Part shown: positions 23,009-32,086 of the stretch, piece after piece | Position numbering within the stretch: the stretch's first letter is position 1 | Layout of the letters: the number at the start of each line of letters is the position of its first letter | Origin: Methanocella_A sp049676595 | Lineage (GTDB): Archaea > Halobacteriota > Methanocellia > Methanocellales > Methanocellaceae | Length of the DNA: 64,000 nucleotides | Reading direction: 5' to 3' | NCBI RefSeq assembly: GCF_049676595.1 | Contig: NZ_CP187259.1 | Coordinates: 248,001 to 312,000 of the forward strand | The notes under the pieces: model-generated | The model's input: the letters and a program-made list of their open reading frames with translations, nothing else | The model's database searches: none | Told to the model about the DNA's origin: nothing | Made by a program: the position numbers and the translations under genes

Positions 23009-23788
23009 ATGATCTCGTGGCTTAACCTGCTCTCAGGCCTGGGCATGGTCACCGTAGGCGTTGGCGCCATGGTTTACTGGTACTACAAAAAGCGGATCAG
23101 CCCCGTTTACTTTATCCTGGGAGGTATCCTGTGGGCGATCGCCATCGCGATCAAGGTTGTCATGGACGTAACTGTCAGCGCTGCCCTGGCCCAGCAGGCG
23201 ATGATCATCTTCGCCCCGCTCGCGGCCTCAGTCCTCCTGGGCCTGTACTATGGCCTGAGGACGGGCATCCTGGAGAGCGGCATATCTTACCTTACGGTCC
23301 GGTTTACCAAACTCTCAAAATCGGGCTTCGACGAAGCCGTCGCCCTGGGCATCGGGTTCGGAGGGACGGAGGCGGCCCTGCTGGGCTTGTTGTCGCTCAT
23401 AAACACTGCAGCCCTGCTGATGATGCCCGAGCTCGTGGCGACGCTGCCTGCCTCAACCCTGGAGCAGTTCGCGCTGATCATGGTACCGGTGCCGATCATC
23501 GAGCGGCTGTTCACCCTGTTCTGCCACGTCTTCGCCACGGTGCTGCTGGTCTACGCTGCCAGGTTCCACGCGCTCATATGGCTGGCCGTATCCATCCTGT
23601 ACAAAACGCTGCTGGATGGAGTGCTGCCGATATCCAGCTATCTCCTCGCGGGCATGGGCACGTACGCAAAGTACGGGATAATCGAGCTGTTCGTGATTGT
23701 AATGGGCATCATCGGCCTGGCAGGACTGCTCTGGATCAGGAAAAAGTGGCTGACCCGGGCTCCGGAAGGTAACAGGACCATCGAGTGA
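23009..23788 (+). CDS. YhfC-family intramembrane metalloprotease
   Basis: A 259-residue polytopic protein with about seven or eight membrane segments. Conserved YhfC features are GIGFGGTEAALLG with the glutamate in a membrane helix and PIIERLFTLFCHVFATVL with glutamate and histidine in another. The family is related to CAAX/PrsW-type proteases, and these residues would bind the metal. The substrate is unknown. A GGAGAGGTG Shine-Dalgarno (22993-23001) precedes the ATG. It lies directly behind the DUF3887-like lipoprotein gene. Confidence 0.85.
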   Translation: MISWLNLLSGLGMVTVGVGAMVYWYYKKRISPVYFILGGILWAIAIAIKVVMDVTVSAALAQQAMIIFAPLAASVLLGLYYGLRTGILESGISYLTVRFTKLSKSGFDEAVALGIGFGGTEAALLGLLSLINTAALLMMPELVATLPASTLEQFALIMVPVPIIERLFTLFCHVFATVLLVYAARFHALIWLAVSILYKTLLDGVLPISSYLLAGMGTYAKYGIIELFVIVMGIIGLAGLLWIRKKWLTRAPEGNRTIE

Positions 23789-23884
23789 TGTGCGGCCCCG
23801 TGTCGATATCGGGCACGGGTAGTCAAGTCAAGGGTTAAAATGACAATTATGACAAAAATGACAAAATGCAGATGAGACTGGCCC

Positions 23885-24511
23885 TTATTTTTTATAGCCC
23901 CACATCATCAGCGATATCTTCACCAAAAGCTCCACTATTTCCTCGTCCGAGTCGAAGGGCGTCGGGTAGATGGCGTGGTGCAGCATGATGCTCTTGACCA
24001 CGTCGGACCACTTGGCCATAAAGAGACGGGGATCGCCCTTGTCCGACAGGTCCACTCCCTTGAAGCCGCCCAAAAACCGGACGAAGGCATCCAGGTTTTC
24101 CAGCCCGATCTCCTCGAACCCCTCGAAGATGCTGCGGTCCTGTAATGTGGCCACCATCAGGGCGGCGATGAAGCGCCTGTTCTCCCGGTAATACTCGACC
24201 GTCCTGCCGAAAAAGCCCCGCAGGAAGCCGGGAAAGTCGTCGAAGTCCACGCTGCCGGGCTTGCCGGCCCCCGTCATCTCGGTGACGAGGCTCATACCTA
24301 TCTCCCTGATAATTTCAGGCTTGCCCCCCGGGAAGTACTTGTAGATCAGCCCTACGCTGACACCGGCTTCGCCTGCGATGTCCCGGATGGTGACGTTCTC
24401 GTAGCCGGCAGTTTCTATGAGCTGTTTACTGGCGCTGAGGATGCGGCTGATCTTATCAGCCTTGTTACGTACACGAGTTTCAACGATCATGGAGTACGGC
24501 GCCTCCGCCAT
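23885..24511 (-). CDS. TetR-family transcriptional repressor
   Basis: A 208-residue regulator. The N-terminal HTH is clear: KISRILSASKQLIETAGYEN, then VTIRDIAGEAGVSVGLIYKY with FPGGKPEII. The rest is the helical ligand-binding and dimerisation domain. An alternative Met at residue 8 exists. The gene is divergent from an ABC exporter whose promoter region carries paired palindromes (24583-24619), so it probably represses that operon and itself until a ligand is bound. Confidence 0.92.
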   Translation of the reverse strand: MAEAPYSMIVETRVRNKADKISRILSASKQLIETAGYENVTIRDIAGEAGVSVGLIYKYFPGGKPEIIREIGMSLVTEMTGAGKPGSVDFDDFPGFLRGFFGRTVEYYRENRRFIAALMVATLQDRSIFEGFEEIGLENLDAFVRFLGGFKGVDLSDKGDPRLFMAKWSDVVKSIMLHHAIYPTPFDSDEEIVELLVKISLMMWGYKK

Positions 24512-24582
24512 CTTTTTATAGGACCTGGTGAACTTTGTTCAATAACTTTATTAATACCTTATTAACTTATCTCTTTTTGTTA

Positions 24583-24619
24583 GTGAACGATGCTCACTTA
24601 GGTAGTGAGCGGCGCTCAC
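24583..24619. promoter_or_regulatory. Paired palindromic operators between TetR gene and ABC exporter
   Basis: Two similar 15-base dyads, GTGAACGATGCTCAC (24583-24597) and GTGAGCGGCGCTCAC (24605-24619), lie 22 bases apart, two helical turns on one DNA face. A weaker relative (GTGAACTTTGTTCA) lies at 24528-24541 near the TetR start. They are the probable binding sites of the TetR repressor. Confidence 0.75.
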
Positions 24620-24640
24620 CCCCACGGAGTGTCTGTAGTT

Positions 24641-25495
24641 ATGATTGAAGTCAAAGACCTGACATTTACCTACCCCGGCGGCAAGAAAGAGGCTGCCAGG
24701 AACATCTCCTTCGAAGTGAAGCCCGGCGAAATCTTCGGGTTCCTGGGCCCCAGCGGCGCCGGCAAGAGCACGACGCAGAAGATCCTGACGGGCCAGCTTA
24801 CCGGCTACAAAGGAAAGGTGTCGGTCATGGGCAAGGACGTCAGCTCCTGGAAATCCTCGTTCTACGAGAAGATCGGCGTCTCCTTCGAGATTCCCAACCA
24901 CTACCTCAAGCTGACGGCCATGGAAAACCTGAACTATTTCCGCGCGCTCTACAGCGGAGAGACCGAGGACCCCATGGAGCTGCTGAAGCTGGTCGGCCTG
25001 GAGACCGATGCCAACAATCGGGTAGCCCAGTTCTCCAAGGGCATGAAAGTGCGGCTGGGCTTCGTCCGGGCGCTGCTGAACAAACCGGATCTTTTATTTC
25101 TGGATGAGCCGACTTCGGGCCTGGACCCGGTCAACAGCCGGATCATCAGGGATTTAATCCTGAAGAAGAAGGCCGAGGGCAAGACCATCTTCCTGACCAC
25201 GCACAACATGGCGCTGGCCGACGAGATCTGTGACAGGGTCGCCTTCATCGTGGACGGGGAGATCAAGCTCATCGACTCGCCCCGCCAGCTGAAGCTGCAG
25301 CACGGCAGGCGTGTGGTGAGAGTGGAATACGGTGACAACTCGCATGTAGATACGCTCGAGTTTGGCCTGAAAGGCCTGGGGGACAACACCGAGTTCCTGG
25401 CACTTCTACGCTCGAAGAGCGTCCAGACGATCCACACGGAAGAGGCGACGCTGGACGACATCTTCGTCAAGGCCACCGGAAGGAATCTGGCATGA
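24641..25495 (+). CDS. ABC exporter ATP-binding subunit
   Basis: A 284-residue ATPase of an ABC-2 type exporter. It shows Walker A GPSGAGKST (36-44), signature FSKGMKVRLGF, Walker B LLFLDEPTSGLD and a switch histidine in TTHNM. The C-terminal 70 residues form the accessory domain often seen in drug and antibiotic exporters. A longer frame to 24605 would run over the operator, so MIEVKDLTF at 24641 is preferred. The stop overlaps the first permease start by 4 bases. The operon is probably repressed by the divergent TetR regulator. Confidence 0.95.
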   Translation: MIEVKDLTFTYPGGKKEAARNISFEVKPGEIFGFLGPSGAGKSTTQKILTGQLTGYKGKVSVMGKDVSSWKSSFYEKIGVSFEIPNHYLKLTAMENLNYFRALYSGETEDPMELLKLVGLETDANNRVAQFSKGMKVRLGFVRALLNKPDLLFLDEPTSGLDPVNSRIIRDLILKKKAEGKTIFLTTHNMALADEICDRVAFIVDGEIKLIDSPRQLKLQHGRRVVRVEYGDNSHVDTLEFGLKGLGDNTEFLALLRSKSVQTIHTEEATLDDIFVKATGRNLA

Positions 25496-26199
25496 TCAAC
25501 AGACTAATACCTACAATAGTGATCGACATCAAGCAGCAGTACAGGTACGGCTTCTATATAGTGGCCGCCTTTACGGTGATCGTCTTCGTCCTGATGCTCA
25601 GCCAGTTCGACCAGCACGCCTCGCTGGCCTTCATCCCGGTGTTCATCTTCATGAACATGATGCTGGGCACCTTCTACTTCGTCGCGGGCATGGTGCTGTT
25701 CGAGAAGGGCGAGGGCATCCTGCAGGGGCTCGTCGTGACACCCCTGCGGGTGGAGGAGTACCTGGGCTCCAAGGTGCTGACCCTGACAGCGCTGGCGCTG
25801 GTCGAGAATATCGTGATGGTCACGGCCATCTTCGGCACTGGTTACAACCTCCTGCTGCTGATAGCAGGCACCATCATATCCGCGATCATGTACATACTGA
25901 TCGGCTTCGTGGTCGTCTCCCGCTATCGCTCCATCAGCGAGTACCTCATGCCCTCTGCACTGATCCTGGTCGCAATATTGCTGCCGATAGTAGACTACCT
26001 GAAGATCTTCGAGACACCGCTCATGTACCTGCACCCGATGCAGGCACCCCTGCTGCTCATGAAGGCCGCGTTCGTGCCCGTGGAAACGTGGCAATTCGCC
26101 TACGGGGTGCTATACTCGGCTGTTGTGATCGCCGCTGTCTTCGTCTTATCGAAGAGAGCGTTCGACAAACACATCGTCAACAAAGAAGGAGACAACTAA
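25492..26199 (+). CDS. ABC-2 type exporter permease subunit 1
   Basis: A 235-residue membrane protein with six predicted segments, starting with a short cytoplasmic helix (MINRLIPTIVIDIKQQYRYG) typical of ABC-2 permeases. GEGILQGLVVTPLRVEEYLG corresponds to the conserved coupling region after the second segment. It overlaps the ATPase gene by ATGA and is followed after 1 base by the second permease. Confidence 0.9.
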   Translation: MINRLIPTIVIDIKQQYRYGFYIVAAFTVIVFVLMLSQFDQHASLAFIPVFIFMNMMLGTFYFVAGMVLFEKGEGILQGLVVTPLRVEEYLGSKVLTLTALALVENIVMVTAIFGTGYNLLLLIAGTIISAIMYILIGFVVVSRYRSISEYLMPSALILVAILLPIVDYLKIFETPLMYLHPMQAPLLLMKAAFVPVETWQFAYGVLYSAVVIAAVFVLSKRAFDKHIVNKEGDN

Positions 26200-26200
26200 C

Positions 26201-26938
26201 GTGAACTACCTCAGACTTATCCGGTCTTTCGGGGCCGGCGATCTCCTGAACGTGATCAGGGACCCGCTGCTGAAGTGGATGATAGTGGTACCATTCCTGA
26301 TCGCGCTGGTCCTCAGGTACGTGGTACCCATGATTACGACCTGGGCACTCCCGTTCATCGACCTGGTGCCCTTCTACCCTATGCTGATGGGCTTGATCGT
26401 CGTGATGATCCCCATGTTTTACGGGGTCTGCATCGGGTTCCTGCTGCTCGACGAGCGGGACGAGGGCACGCTAGCCGCGTTGAAAGTCAGCCCGGTTTCT
26501 ACGACGCAGTACCTCGCTTACCGGATCACGGCTCCGATGATCGTCAGCTTCGTCACGACGCTGATCGCCTACCCTATTGCAGGGCTCACCGGCATCGATC
26601 TCACGACGCTGGTCGTGGTAGCGCTGGTCGCATCCCTCGAAGGGCCCTTCTTTGCCCTGGTATTTGCGACGTTCGCGGAGAACAAGGTACAGGGGTTCGC
26701 TATCCAGAAACTGATGGGCGCTATACTGACCGTACCGCTGCTGGCTTACCTGCTGGACCCGAAGTGGGAGTTCGTCTTCTACGTCGTGCCGACCTTCTGG
26801 CCTATCAGGGCCTTCTGGGAAGGGGCGAGCGGCGGCCCGAACTTCTGGCTCTACGTGCTGGGAGCGATCGTCGTCCACATCGTCCTGATCGGCGTACTGC
26901 TGAAGCTGTTCGACCGCAAGATGCACCGGATGAGCTAA
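26201..26938 (+). CDS. ABC-2 type exporter permease subunit 2
   Basis: A 245-residue membrane protein with about six segments. DERDEGTLAALKVSPVSTTQ is the conserved ABC-2 coupling motif. The gene starts with GTG one base after the first permease stop, preceded by AAGGAG. With its partner it should form the heterodimeric channel driven by the ATPase at 24641. It is the last gene of the unit; a T-rich tract (TTCTTTTTTTTC) follows at about 26949. Confidence 0.9.
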   Translation: MNYLRLIRSFGAGDLLNVIRDPLLKWMIVVPFLIALVLRYVVPMITTWALPFIDLVPFYPMLMGLIVVMIPMFYGVCIGFLLLDERDEGTLAALKVSPVSTTQYLAYRITAPMIVSFVTTLIAYPIAGLTGIDLTTLVVVALVASLEGPFFALVFATFAENKVQGFAIQKLMGAILTVPLLAYLLDPKWEFVFYVVPTFWPIRAFWEGASGGPNFWLYVLGAIVVHIVLIGVLLKLFDRKMHRMS

Positions 26939-27054
26939 CCGGGGCATCTTCTTTTTTTTCAGATATTATATATGAGCTCGTGAACGAGGACGATCGCTGC
27001 GCTGTGACCGACTGGAATCAGCCCCTTGCATACAGGATCACAGATTGATTCGGT

Positions 27055-27215
27055 CATGAAAAGGGCGTTTTCAAGTAAAGCCCGTGAAAAAAACTTCGAG
27101 AGGTCGGAGAGTTCCCGGGAGTATGAGAGGATTTTCAAACTGGGAGGTCAGAGAGAATAGAGAGATCGGAGAGGAGGTCAGAGAGAATGGAAAGGTTAGA
27201 GAGGATAATGTTCTT
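27055..27215. repeat. Purine-rich repeat related to 42290-42362
   Basis: The block begins TGAAAAGGGCGTTTTCAAGT and continues with several GAGGTC-AGAGAG units. The element at 42290 begins TGAAACGGGTTTCAAGTGAA and also contains GGGAGGTCAGAGAGGATTTT, so the two are related copies. Confidence 0.6.
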
Positions 27216-27245
27216 ATGGTGATTCCCGGTTTCTCTGAGGGTCAG

Positions 27246-27372
27246 GTACCGTTTACACGAAGTACACAAGGTACGCGAAGTACTCGAAGTTTTACTAAAA
27301 ATTGGCTTGCAGTCAGCCGTTTTATCGTACTTCGTGTACTTCGTGTACTTCGTGTACTTCGTGTAAATGGTA
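27246..27372. repeat. 9-base tandem repeat in inverted arrangement
   Basis: Four exact GTACTTCGT units (27328-27363) end in GTAAATGGTAC. About 45 bases upstream, diverged copies of the reverse complement (ACGAAGTAC) follow GGTACCGTTTAC. Together the block can fold as one large hairpin. Confidence 0.7.
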
Positions 27373-27469
27373 CGGGCACTCCATAACAGGCTTCAGGAAT
27401 TACCATTGATTTAATCCTCCCCGGCCTCCTCACTTACCCTCTCAGCACCCCCACACACGAATTTTTCAT

Positions 27470-27595
27470 GGAATACAGATTGCACGGATTACACAGATGG
27501 CTATTGGATGTAAATGATGGAAAAGTAATCGTCTTTTCTCATCGATTGTATCTGTGCAATCTGTGTTAATCGGTCGTAATCTGTGTTTCTGGCAC
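27470..27595. repeat. Dyad element of ACACAGATT type
   Basis: The left arm has AATACAGATTGCACGGATTA and CACAGATGG; the right arm has TCTGTGCAATCTGTGTTAAT and TAATCTGTGTTTC. The arms are inverted around a 50-base AT-rich centre. Similar intergenic repeats occur in other methanogens and bacteria. Confidence 0.6.
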
Positions 27596-27748
27596 AGCGC
27601 AGCGATCGTATTGATGTCTTGCACTACCTGAGCAACTTTAGATATTACTTTCATCAGGCATACATCACCCTTAATAGCCGGGCTGCCGGAGAATTCTGAC
27701 AGGCTACTATTTGTAAAATGGAACGCCCAAACTTTTTGAGGTGGCAGG

Positions 27749-28969
27749 ATGGAAAGGCTGACGATCACCAGGCAGCAGGCCCGGAGCTTTATGCTCGCCC
27801 ACCAGGGCCTGTGGCCGCCCGGAGGACTGGAAGGCAAGGCAGGTGTTGCGGAGTACATCAGGCGGGTCAACTGCATCCAGTTCGATCCGTTAAACATCGC
27901 CGGCCCGAACCACGAGCTGGTGCTCCAGGCCCGGGTGAAGGACTTCCGGTCTTCGATGCTGCAGGAGCTGCTTTACCAGGACCGCACTTTGATCGACGGG
28001 TGGGATAAGAACATGTGCATCTATCCTGTGGAGGACTGGCCTTACTTCCGGCGCACCCGGGAGAGGGCGAAGAAGAAGCTGGGAGGCCAGTCCCACCCGA
28101 TAAGCCCTTACCTGGACCCCGTCAGAAGGGAGATCGAGGAAAAAGGGCCGCTGACCTCTGCCGATCTGGCTTTCGACGACAAGATCGACTGGCCGTGGGG
28201 CCCCACCCGGGTCTCCAGAGCGGCGCTGGAGAGCATGTACTTCTGGGGAGAGCTTGTCGTCCACCACAAAGTCGGCACCCGCAGAGTCTACGACTTCGCC
28301 TGCCGCCATCTTCCCGATGCCTTACTTAATGCTCCCGACAGGAACAGGACAGATAAGCAATACTACGACTGGTACGTCCACCGGCGGATAGGCAGTATCG
28401 GGCTGCTCTGGAACAGGGCGGGGGACGCGTGGCTGGGCATCTCCGGCATCAAGAGCAAGGACAGGAACGATGCGATTGAGCGGCTGCTCCGGCAGGAAAT
28501 GATCGTCCAGATCGGCGTCGAGGATATCAGCCACCCGTTCTACGCCAGAAGCGAGGACCTGGCCTGTCTGGAGAAGGTGCTGAGGCAGCGGCGGAGCCCG
28601 CAGGCCCGGGCATCGGTGCTGGCGCCGCTGGACAACCTGATCTGGGACCGCAAGCTCGTTAAGGAGTTATTCGGCTTCGACTACCTGTGGGAAGTGTACA
28701 AGCCCGTCGCCGAAAGGCGATATGGTTACTACGTGCTTCCGGTGCTGTACGGCGAACGTTTCGTGGCCCGGTTCGAGCCGGGCAGGGGCGAGGACGGAGC
28801 CCTGCTGATCAAGAACTGGTGGTGGGAACCTGAGATCGAACAAACAGAGGAGCTGCGGTCTGGCCTGCTTGCCTGCTTCTGCCAGTTCTCCGACTACCTG
28901 GGCGCAGGGCGGGTCACGGCCGATAAGAAGGTTTCAAGGAGAGAGAAGCTGGGCTGGCTCGCGGTGTAG
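27749..28969 (+). CDS. AlkZ/YcaQ-family DNA glycosylase (HTH_42)
   Basis: A 406-residue protein of the HTH_42 family, which excises bulky alkylated bases or unhooks interstrand crosslinks. The three tandem winged-helix domains start with LTITRQQARSFMLAHQGLWP. The catalytic Q-phi-D motif is seen as CIQFDPLN near residues 39-46, the form found in E. coli YcaQ (AlkX). Further conserved parts are SVLAPLDNLIWDR and FDYLWEVYKP. The gene is alone, framed by repeats upstream and the topoisomerase VI operon downstream. Confidence 0.9.
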   Translation: MERLTITRQQARSFMLAHQGLWPPGGLEGKAGVAEYIRRVNCIQFDPLNIAGPNHELVLQARVKDFRSSMLQELLYQDRTLIDGWDKNMCIYPVEDWPYFRRTRERAKKKLGGQSHPISPYLDPVRREIEEKGPLTSADLAFDDKIDWPWGPTRVSRAALESMYFWGELVVHHKVGTRRVYDFACRHLPDALLNAPDRNRTDKQYYDWYVHRRIGSIGLLWNRAGDAWLGISGIKSKDRNDAIERLLRQEMIVQIGVEDISHPFYARSEDLACLEKVLRQRRSPQARASVLAPLDNLIWDRKLVKELFGFDYLWEVYKPVAERRYGYYVLPVLYGERFVARFEPGRGEDGALLIKNWWWEPEIEQTEELRSGLLACFCQFSDYLGAGRVTADKKVSRREKLGWLAV

Positions 28970-29116
28970 AAATCTGGCAGCCGCCTGCACTCGTATAGAG
29001 CACTCTGGCTGATGAAAGTATTTATCCGGGCGCCGTTTAGTAAAATGAGCAATAATACTTTCAGAACGCTCTATCGAAGTGATATTAACCCTCCGGGGTA
29101 GAAAATTCCCGTATAT

Positions 29117-30787
29117 ATGGCACCCAAAAACTCCAAGACAGCAAAAGAGCTTGCAAAGGAAATGAAGGAGATCTCCTTCAGCGAGTTCATCGCCACTAAC
29201 CCTCATTTAGTCGGCTTCGAGAGCTCGGTGAAGATGATCCCCATGTCCATCCACGAGATTCTCACCAATTCATTAGACGCATGCGAATCGGCAGGCGTAT
29301 TACCGGAGGTCTGGATAGACCTGAAAAGCCTGGACGACAAGGGCCGGCTCAAGCGGTACAAACTGACAGTTCGGGACAACGGGCCCGGCATCCTCCCGAA
29401 AAACGTCCCGTTAGTATTCGGGAAACTGCTGTACGGCAGCAAGTTCGGCGTCCGCCGGCAGTCCAGGGGCCAGCAAGGCATCGGCGTATCTGCCGTAGTC
29501 CTCATTTCTCAGATCAAGACGGGAGAGCACGCCATTATAAAGACGTCGACCAACGGCAGGAAAGCCCACGTCTTCGAGCTCTCCGTGGACGTCGACCGGA
29601 ATTCGGCGAAGGTGCACGATTCCCGGGAAGAGAAGGCCGAAGGCTGGAAGGGCGTCGAGATATCCGTGATTCTCGAAGCCCAGTTCTCCGCCCGCATCAT
29701 GGAGTACATCGAGCTGACGGCGGCCATCAATCCTCACCTTAGCCTGCACTACGATGGCGTAAGCGAGACTGACCGGCTGGAAGTGCCCCGGCGCACAGAG
29801 GAGATGCCGGCCATCCCGGTGGAGACGAAGCCTCACCCTTCGGGCGCGGACTACGACCTGCTCAAGCGGCTCGCTTCCCGGACGAAGTACAACGGGCTGA
29901 CCGACTTCCTGAAGGGCGAGTTCGACCGGGTAAGGCTGGATGTGGTGAAGCAGATCACCGGCCACTGCAAGGACCGGGTGGACGTGAAGAAGCGGCCTGC
30001 GGATCTCTCGAAAGAGGAGCTGATGGCGCTGGCCGACGCCATGTGTACAGTGCAGACCTTGCCCCCTTCGACCGAGTGCCTGTCACCCGTAGGAGAATCA
30101 ACGCTGGTGCAGGGCGTGGTGAGCCGGCTCAACCCCGCGTTTATCGAAGCGGTCACCCGTAAACCGAGAGCGATGAGAGGCCAGCCCTTTCTGGTGGAGG
30201 TAATTATCGCCTACGGCTGCGGAGCCGAGTTCGGGGGCACGGGCGAGTCCTCCATCGATCCGGTGACGGGGGTATACATTCACCGGTTCGTCAACCGGGT
30301 GCCGCTCCTGTTCTCCGAGTCGGGCGACGTGACGCTGAAGGCGGCGAGAGATGCGGGGCTGGCCCGGTACGAGATCGCCCCGGAGACTCGCAGCCACCTG
30401 TTCGTCCACGTGGCCGGCGTGAACATCCCCTACACGAGCGAGAGCAAGGAAGCGATCAAGTTCGTAGACGAGTACTACGAAGAAATCCGCCTCGCGATCC
30501 AGGAGTGCGGTCGGAAGATTTCGAGGCACATCCGCCGGATCAAGAAGTCCGAGGAAGAGGCGGTCAAAGGCAAGCGCAAGGCGATCATCCACTCTCTGCT
30601 CCTGAGGCAGATCAACCGGTACGCGGGGACGAAGGTCGCGGGAGCGGAGTACGCCGCAGCCTTCGGCTTCGACCAGTGCGTTTCCGAGGTAGAGGACGAG
30701 TATGAGCTGGACGTCTTCCGGGAAGAGAAGCCGGAGAGGCGGGCGCATGAGACGCGGCGGGCGGCGGCAGCGGCGGGAGGTGACTGA
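29117..30787 (+). CDS. top6B: DNA topoisomerase VI subunit B
   Basis: A 556-residue GHKL ATPase subunit of the type IIB topoisomerase. Motifs are HEILTNSLDACESAGVLPEV with the Mg-binding Asn51, VRDNGPGI (85-92), SRGQQGIGVSAVVL (about 116-129), and the transducer domain with MRGQPFLVEVIIAYG and NIPYTSESKEAIKF. The C-terminal tail after about 520 is acidic and then Ala/Arg-rich. The length is normal for archaeal B subunits. The A-subunit gene starts 2 bases after the stop, so the two are cotranscribed. Confidence 0.96.
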   Translation: MAPKNSKTAKELAKEMKEISFSEFIATNPHLVGFESSVKMIPMSIHEILTNSLDACESAGVLPEVWIDLKSLDDKGRLKRYKLTVRDNGPGILPKNVPLVFGKLLYGSKFGVRRQSRGQQGIGVSAVVLISQIKTGEHAIIKTSTNGRKAHVFELSVDVDRNSAKVHDSREEKAEGWKGVEISVILEAQFSARIMEYIELTAAINPHLSLHYDGVSETDRLEVPRRTEEMPAIPVETKPHPSGADYDLLKRLASRTKYNGLTDFLKGEFDRVRLDVVKQITGHCKDRVDVKKRPADLSKEELMALADAMCTVQTLPPSTECLSPVGESTLVQGVVSRLNPAFIEAVTRKPRAMRGQPFLVEVIIAYGCGAEFGGTGESSIDPVTGVYIHRFVNRVPLLFSESGDVTLKAARDAGLARYEIAPETRSHLFVHVAGVNIPYTSESKEAIKFVDEYYEEIRLAIQECGRKISRHIRRIKKSEEEAVKGKRKAIIHSLLLRQINRYAGTKVAGAEYAAAFGFDQCVSEVEDEYELDVFREEKPERRAHETRRAAAAAGGD

Positions 30788-30789
30788 AC

Positions 30790-32076
30790 ATGGCTCCCCG
30801 AATGAAGAAAGATAAGCTCTACGAGGCGATCGAGGACGGCGCGATGGCCGACGAGTTCGAGACCGTCTACGAAGTCGCCTGCGCTGCGAAGCGCCAGGAC
30901 TTCGTGAAGATGCTCTCCCCCCGGGTCAGCGACGGTTCCACGATGGCCATGGCCCACGACATCCTGAAAGACCGGCGGCTCACGAAGGACCAGGAGCAGT
31001 CCATCATGGTGCTATCCGCCTACTGTCTCGGCGCCATGATCCGGGTGGAGAACGCGCTGCCCTACACGTTCAAGGCGCTCAAAGTGGACAGGGCATCGGT
31101 CGAGTACGACGACGTGGACGGGTACAGCACCTCGGGCGACACGCTCTCCATGACCACCTCCAACATCGACCAGGCGGCCTCGCTGGCAAAGCTGCAGTTC
31201 CTGGTCAACCACATCATCGAGACCATCGTGGCCAACTCCGTTTCCACAAAGAGGGACTGCTACTACATGCTCAAGAACCAGTTCCAGAAGTACCCGTGGA
31301 TGGACATTGCAGGGCAGGGCGAAAGCGATCGGCTGATCGATACGCTGGAGCGTATCATCCGCCTGCATCGTGAAAACCTGAACATCATCGCCGACCCAAA
31401 GGGATTAATCTACGGTGACATCACCATCGTGGACGAGGAGGGCACCGAGTTCACCTGCGGCGAGCGAGAGCAGAGCATCACCGGGTTCGCAGGCCAATGG
31501 GAGATCAAGAAGTACGGCGTCAAGGCGGTCATACCGATCGAGAAGACCGGTGTGTTCATGGACCTGAAAAAGCTGAAGGTCGCCGACGAACTAAACATCG
31601 GGCTCATCCACCTCGGCGGCCAGCCGGCCAGAGGCTGCAGAGCGCTGATCAAGCTGCTGTCAGAAAAGGGCATCCCCATCGGCGTCCTCACTGACTTTTC
31701 CCCGTGGTCCGGCATGATCGCCAAGTCCGTCATGAGCGGCAGCATCAACGCCGCCCACCTGTCCGGCCTCCACGCCTCCAAAGCCGCCTTCCTCGGCATC
31801 GAGTCCGCCGACGTCAACACCTGGCTCAAGGACGTGTGGAAGAGCGTCCAGGAACCTCTGAGCAAGAACGACCTGCTGAGAGCGCAGAACAACCTGTCCC
31901 TCCCGTACATGCAGGACGACTACTGGAAAGGTGAAAACGACTGGTTCGTCAAGCACGCCAGAAAGACTGAGCTGGAAGCGTTAGGCACGGCCGCGGGGTC
32001 TCCGCTGAAGAAGAAGGAGTTCTACAAGAGCTACCTCCGCGCGAAGCTGCGGGAGAAGCTGAAAGTCCGGGTTTGA
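30790..32076 (+). CDS. top6A: DNA topoisomerase VI subunit A, divergent toprim site
   Basis: A 428-residue Spo11-like cleavage subunit. The winged-helix domain keeps the catalytic tyrosine region STKRDCYYMLKNQF (about 152-165) and the following GESDRLIDTLERI. In the toprim domain, the usual EKD is EKT (251-253) and the usual D-x-D of the TDxDPWG motif is TDFSPWSG (301-308), so the second metal-binding Asp is Ser304. HLGGQPARGCR and SGSINAAHLS are conserved. The N-terminus is about 60 residues longer than usual. The frame is intact and follows top6B by 2 bases. It may be an active enzyme with altered metal use or a changed paralog. Confidence 0.93.
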   Translation: MAPRMKKDKLYEAIEDGAMADEFETVYEVACAAKRQDFVKMLSPRVSDGSTMAMAHDILKDRRLTKDQEQSIMVLSAYCLGAMIRVENALPYTFKALKVDRASVEYDDVDGYSTSGDTLSMTTSNIDQAASLAKLQFLVNHIIETIVANSVSTKRDCYYMLKNQFQKYPWMDIAGQGESDRLIDTLERIIRLHRENLNIIADPKGLIYGDITIVDEEGTEFTCGEREQSITGFAGQWEIKKYGVKAVIPIEKTGVFMDLKKLKVADELNIGLIHLGGQPARGCRALIKLLSEKGIPIGVLTDFSPWSGMIAKSVMSGSINAAHLSGLHASKAAFLGIESADVNTWLKDVWKSVQEPLSKNDLLRAQNNLSLPYMQDDYWKGENDWFVKHARKTELEALGTAAGSPLKKKEFYKSYLRAKLREKLKVRV

Positions 32077-32086
32077 GTGGAGAGAT

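Larger units (their letters stand above)
26939..27748. other. 810-base intergenic region filled with repeats
   Basis: Apart from a probable terminator after the ABC operon, this stretch is made of three repeat elements: a purine-rich block (27055-27215), a 9-base tandem/inverted repeat (27246-27372) and a dyad built on ACACAGATT (27470-27595). Open frames here are low-complexity translations of the repeats. I see no gene. Confidence 0.7.

Noticed and set aside
27328..27363. Possible CRISPR or protein-coding array at the GTACTTCGT repeats
   Set aside because: The units are 9 bases and contiguous, without spacers.
27084..27433. Open frames in the 27 kb repeat region
   Set aside because: They translate simple repeats (RSTRSTRST, RVLRVLRVL) and have no protein character.
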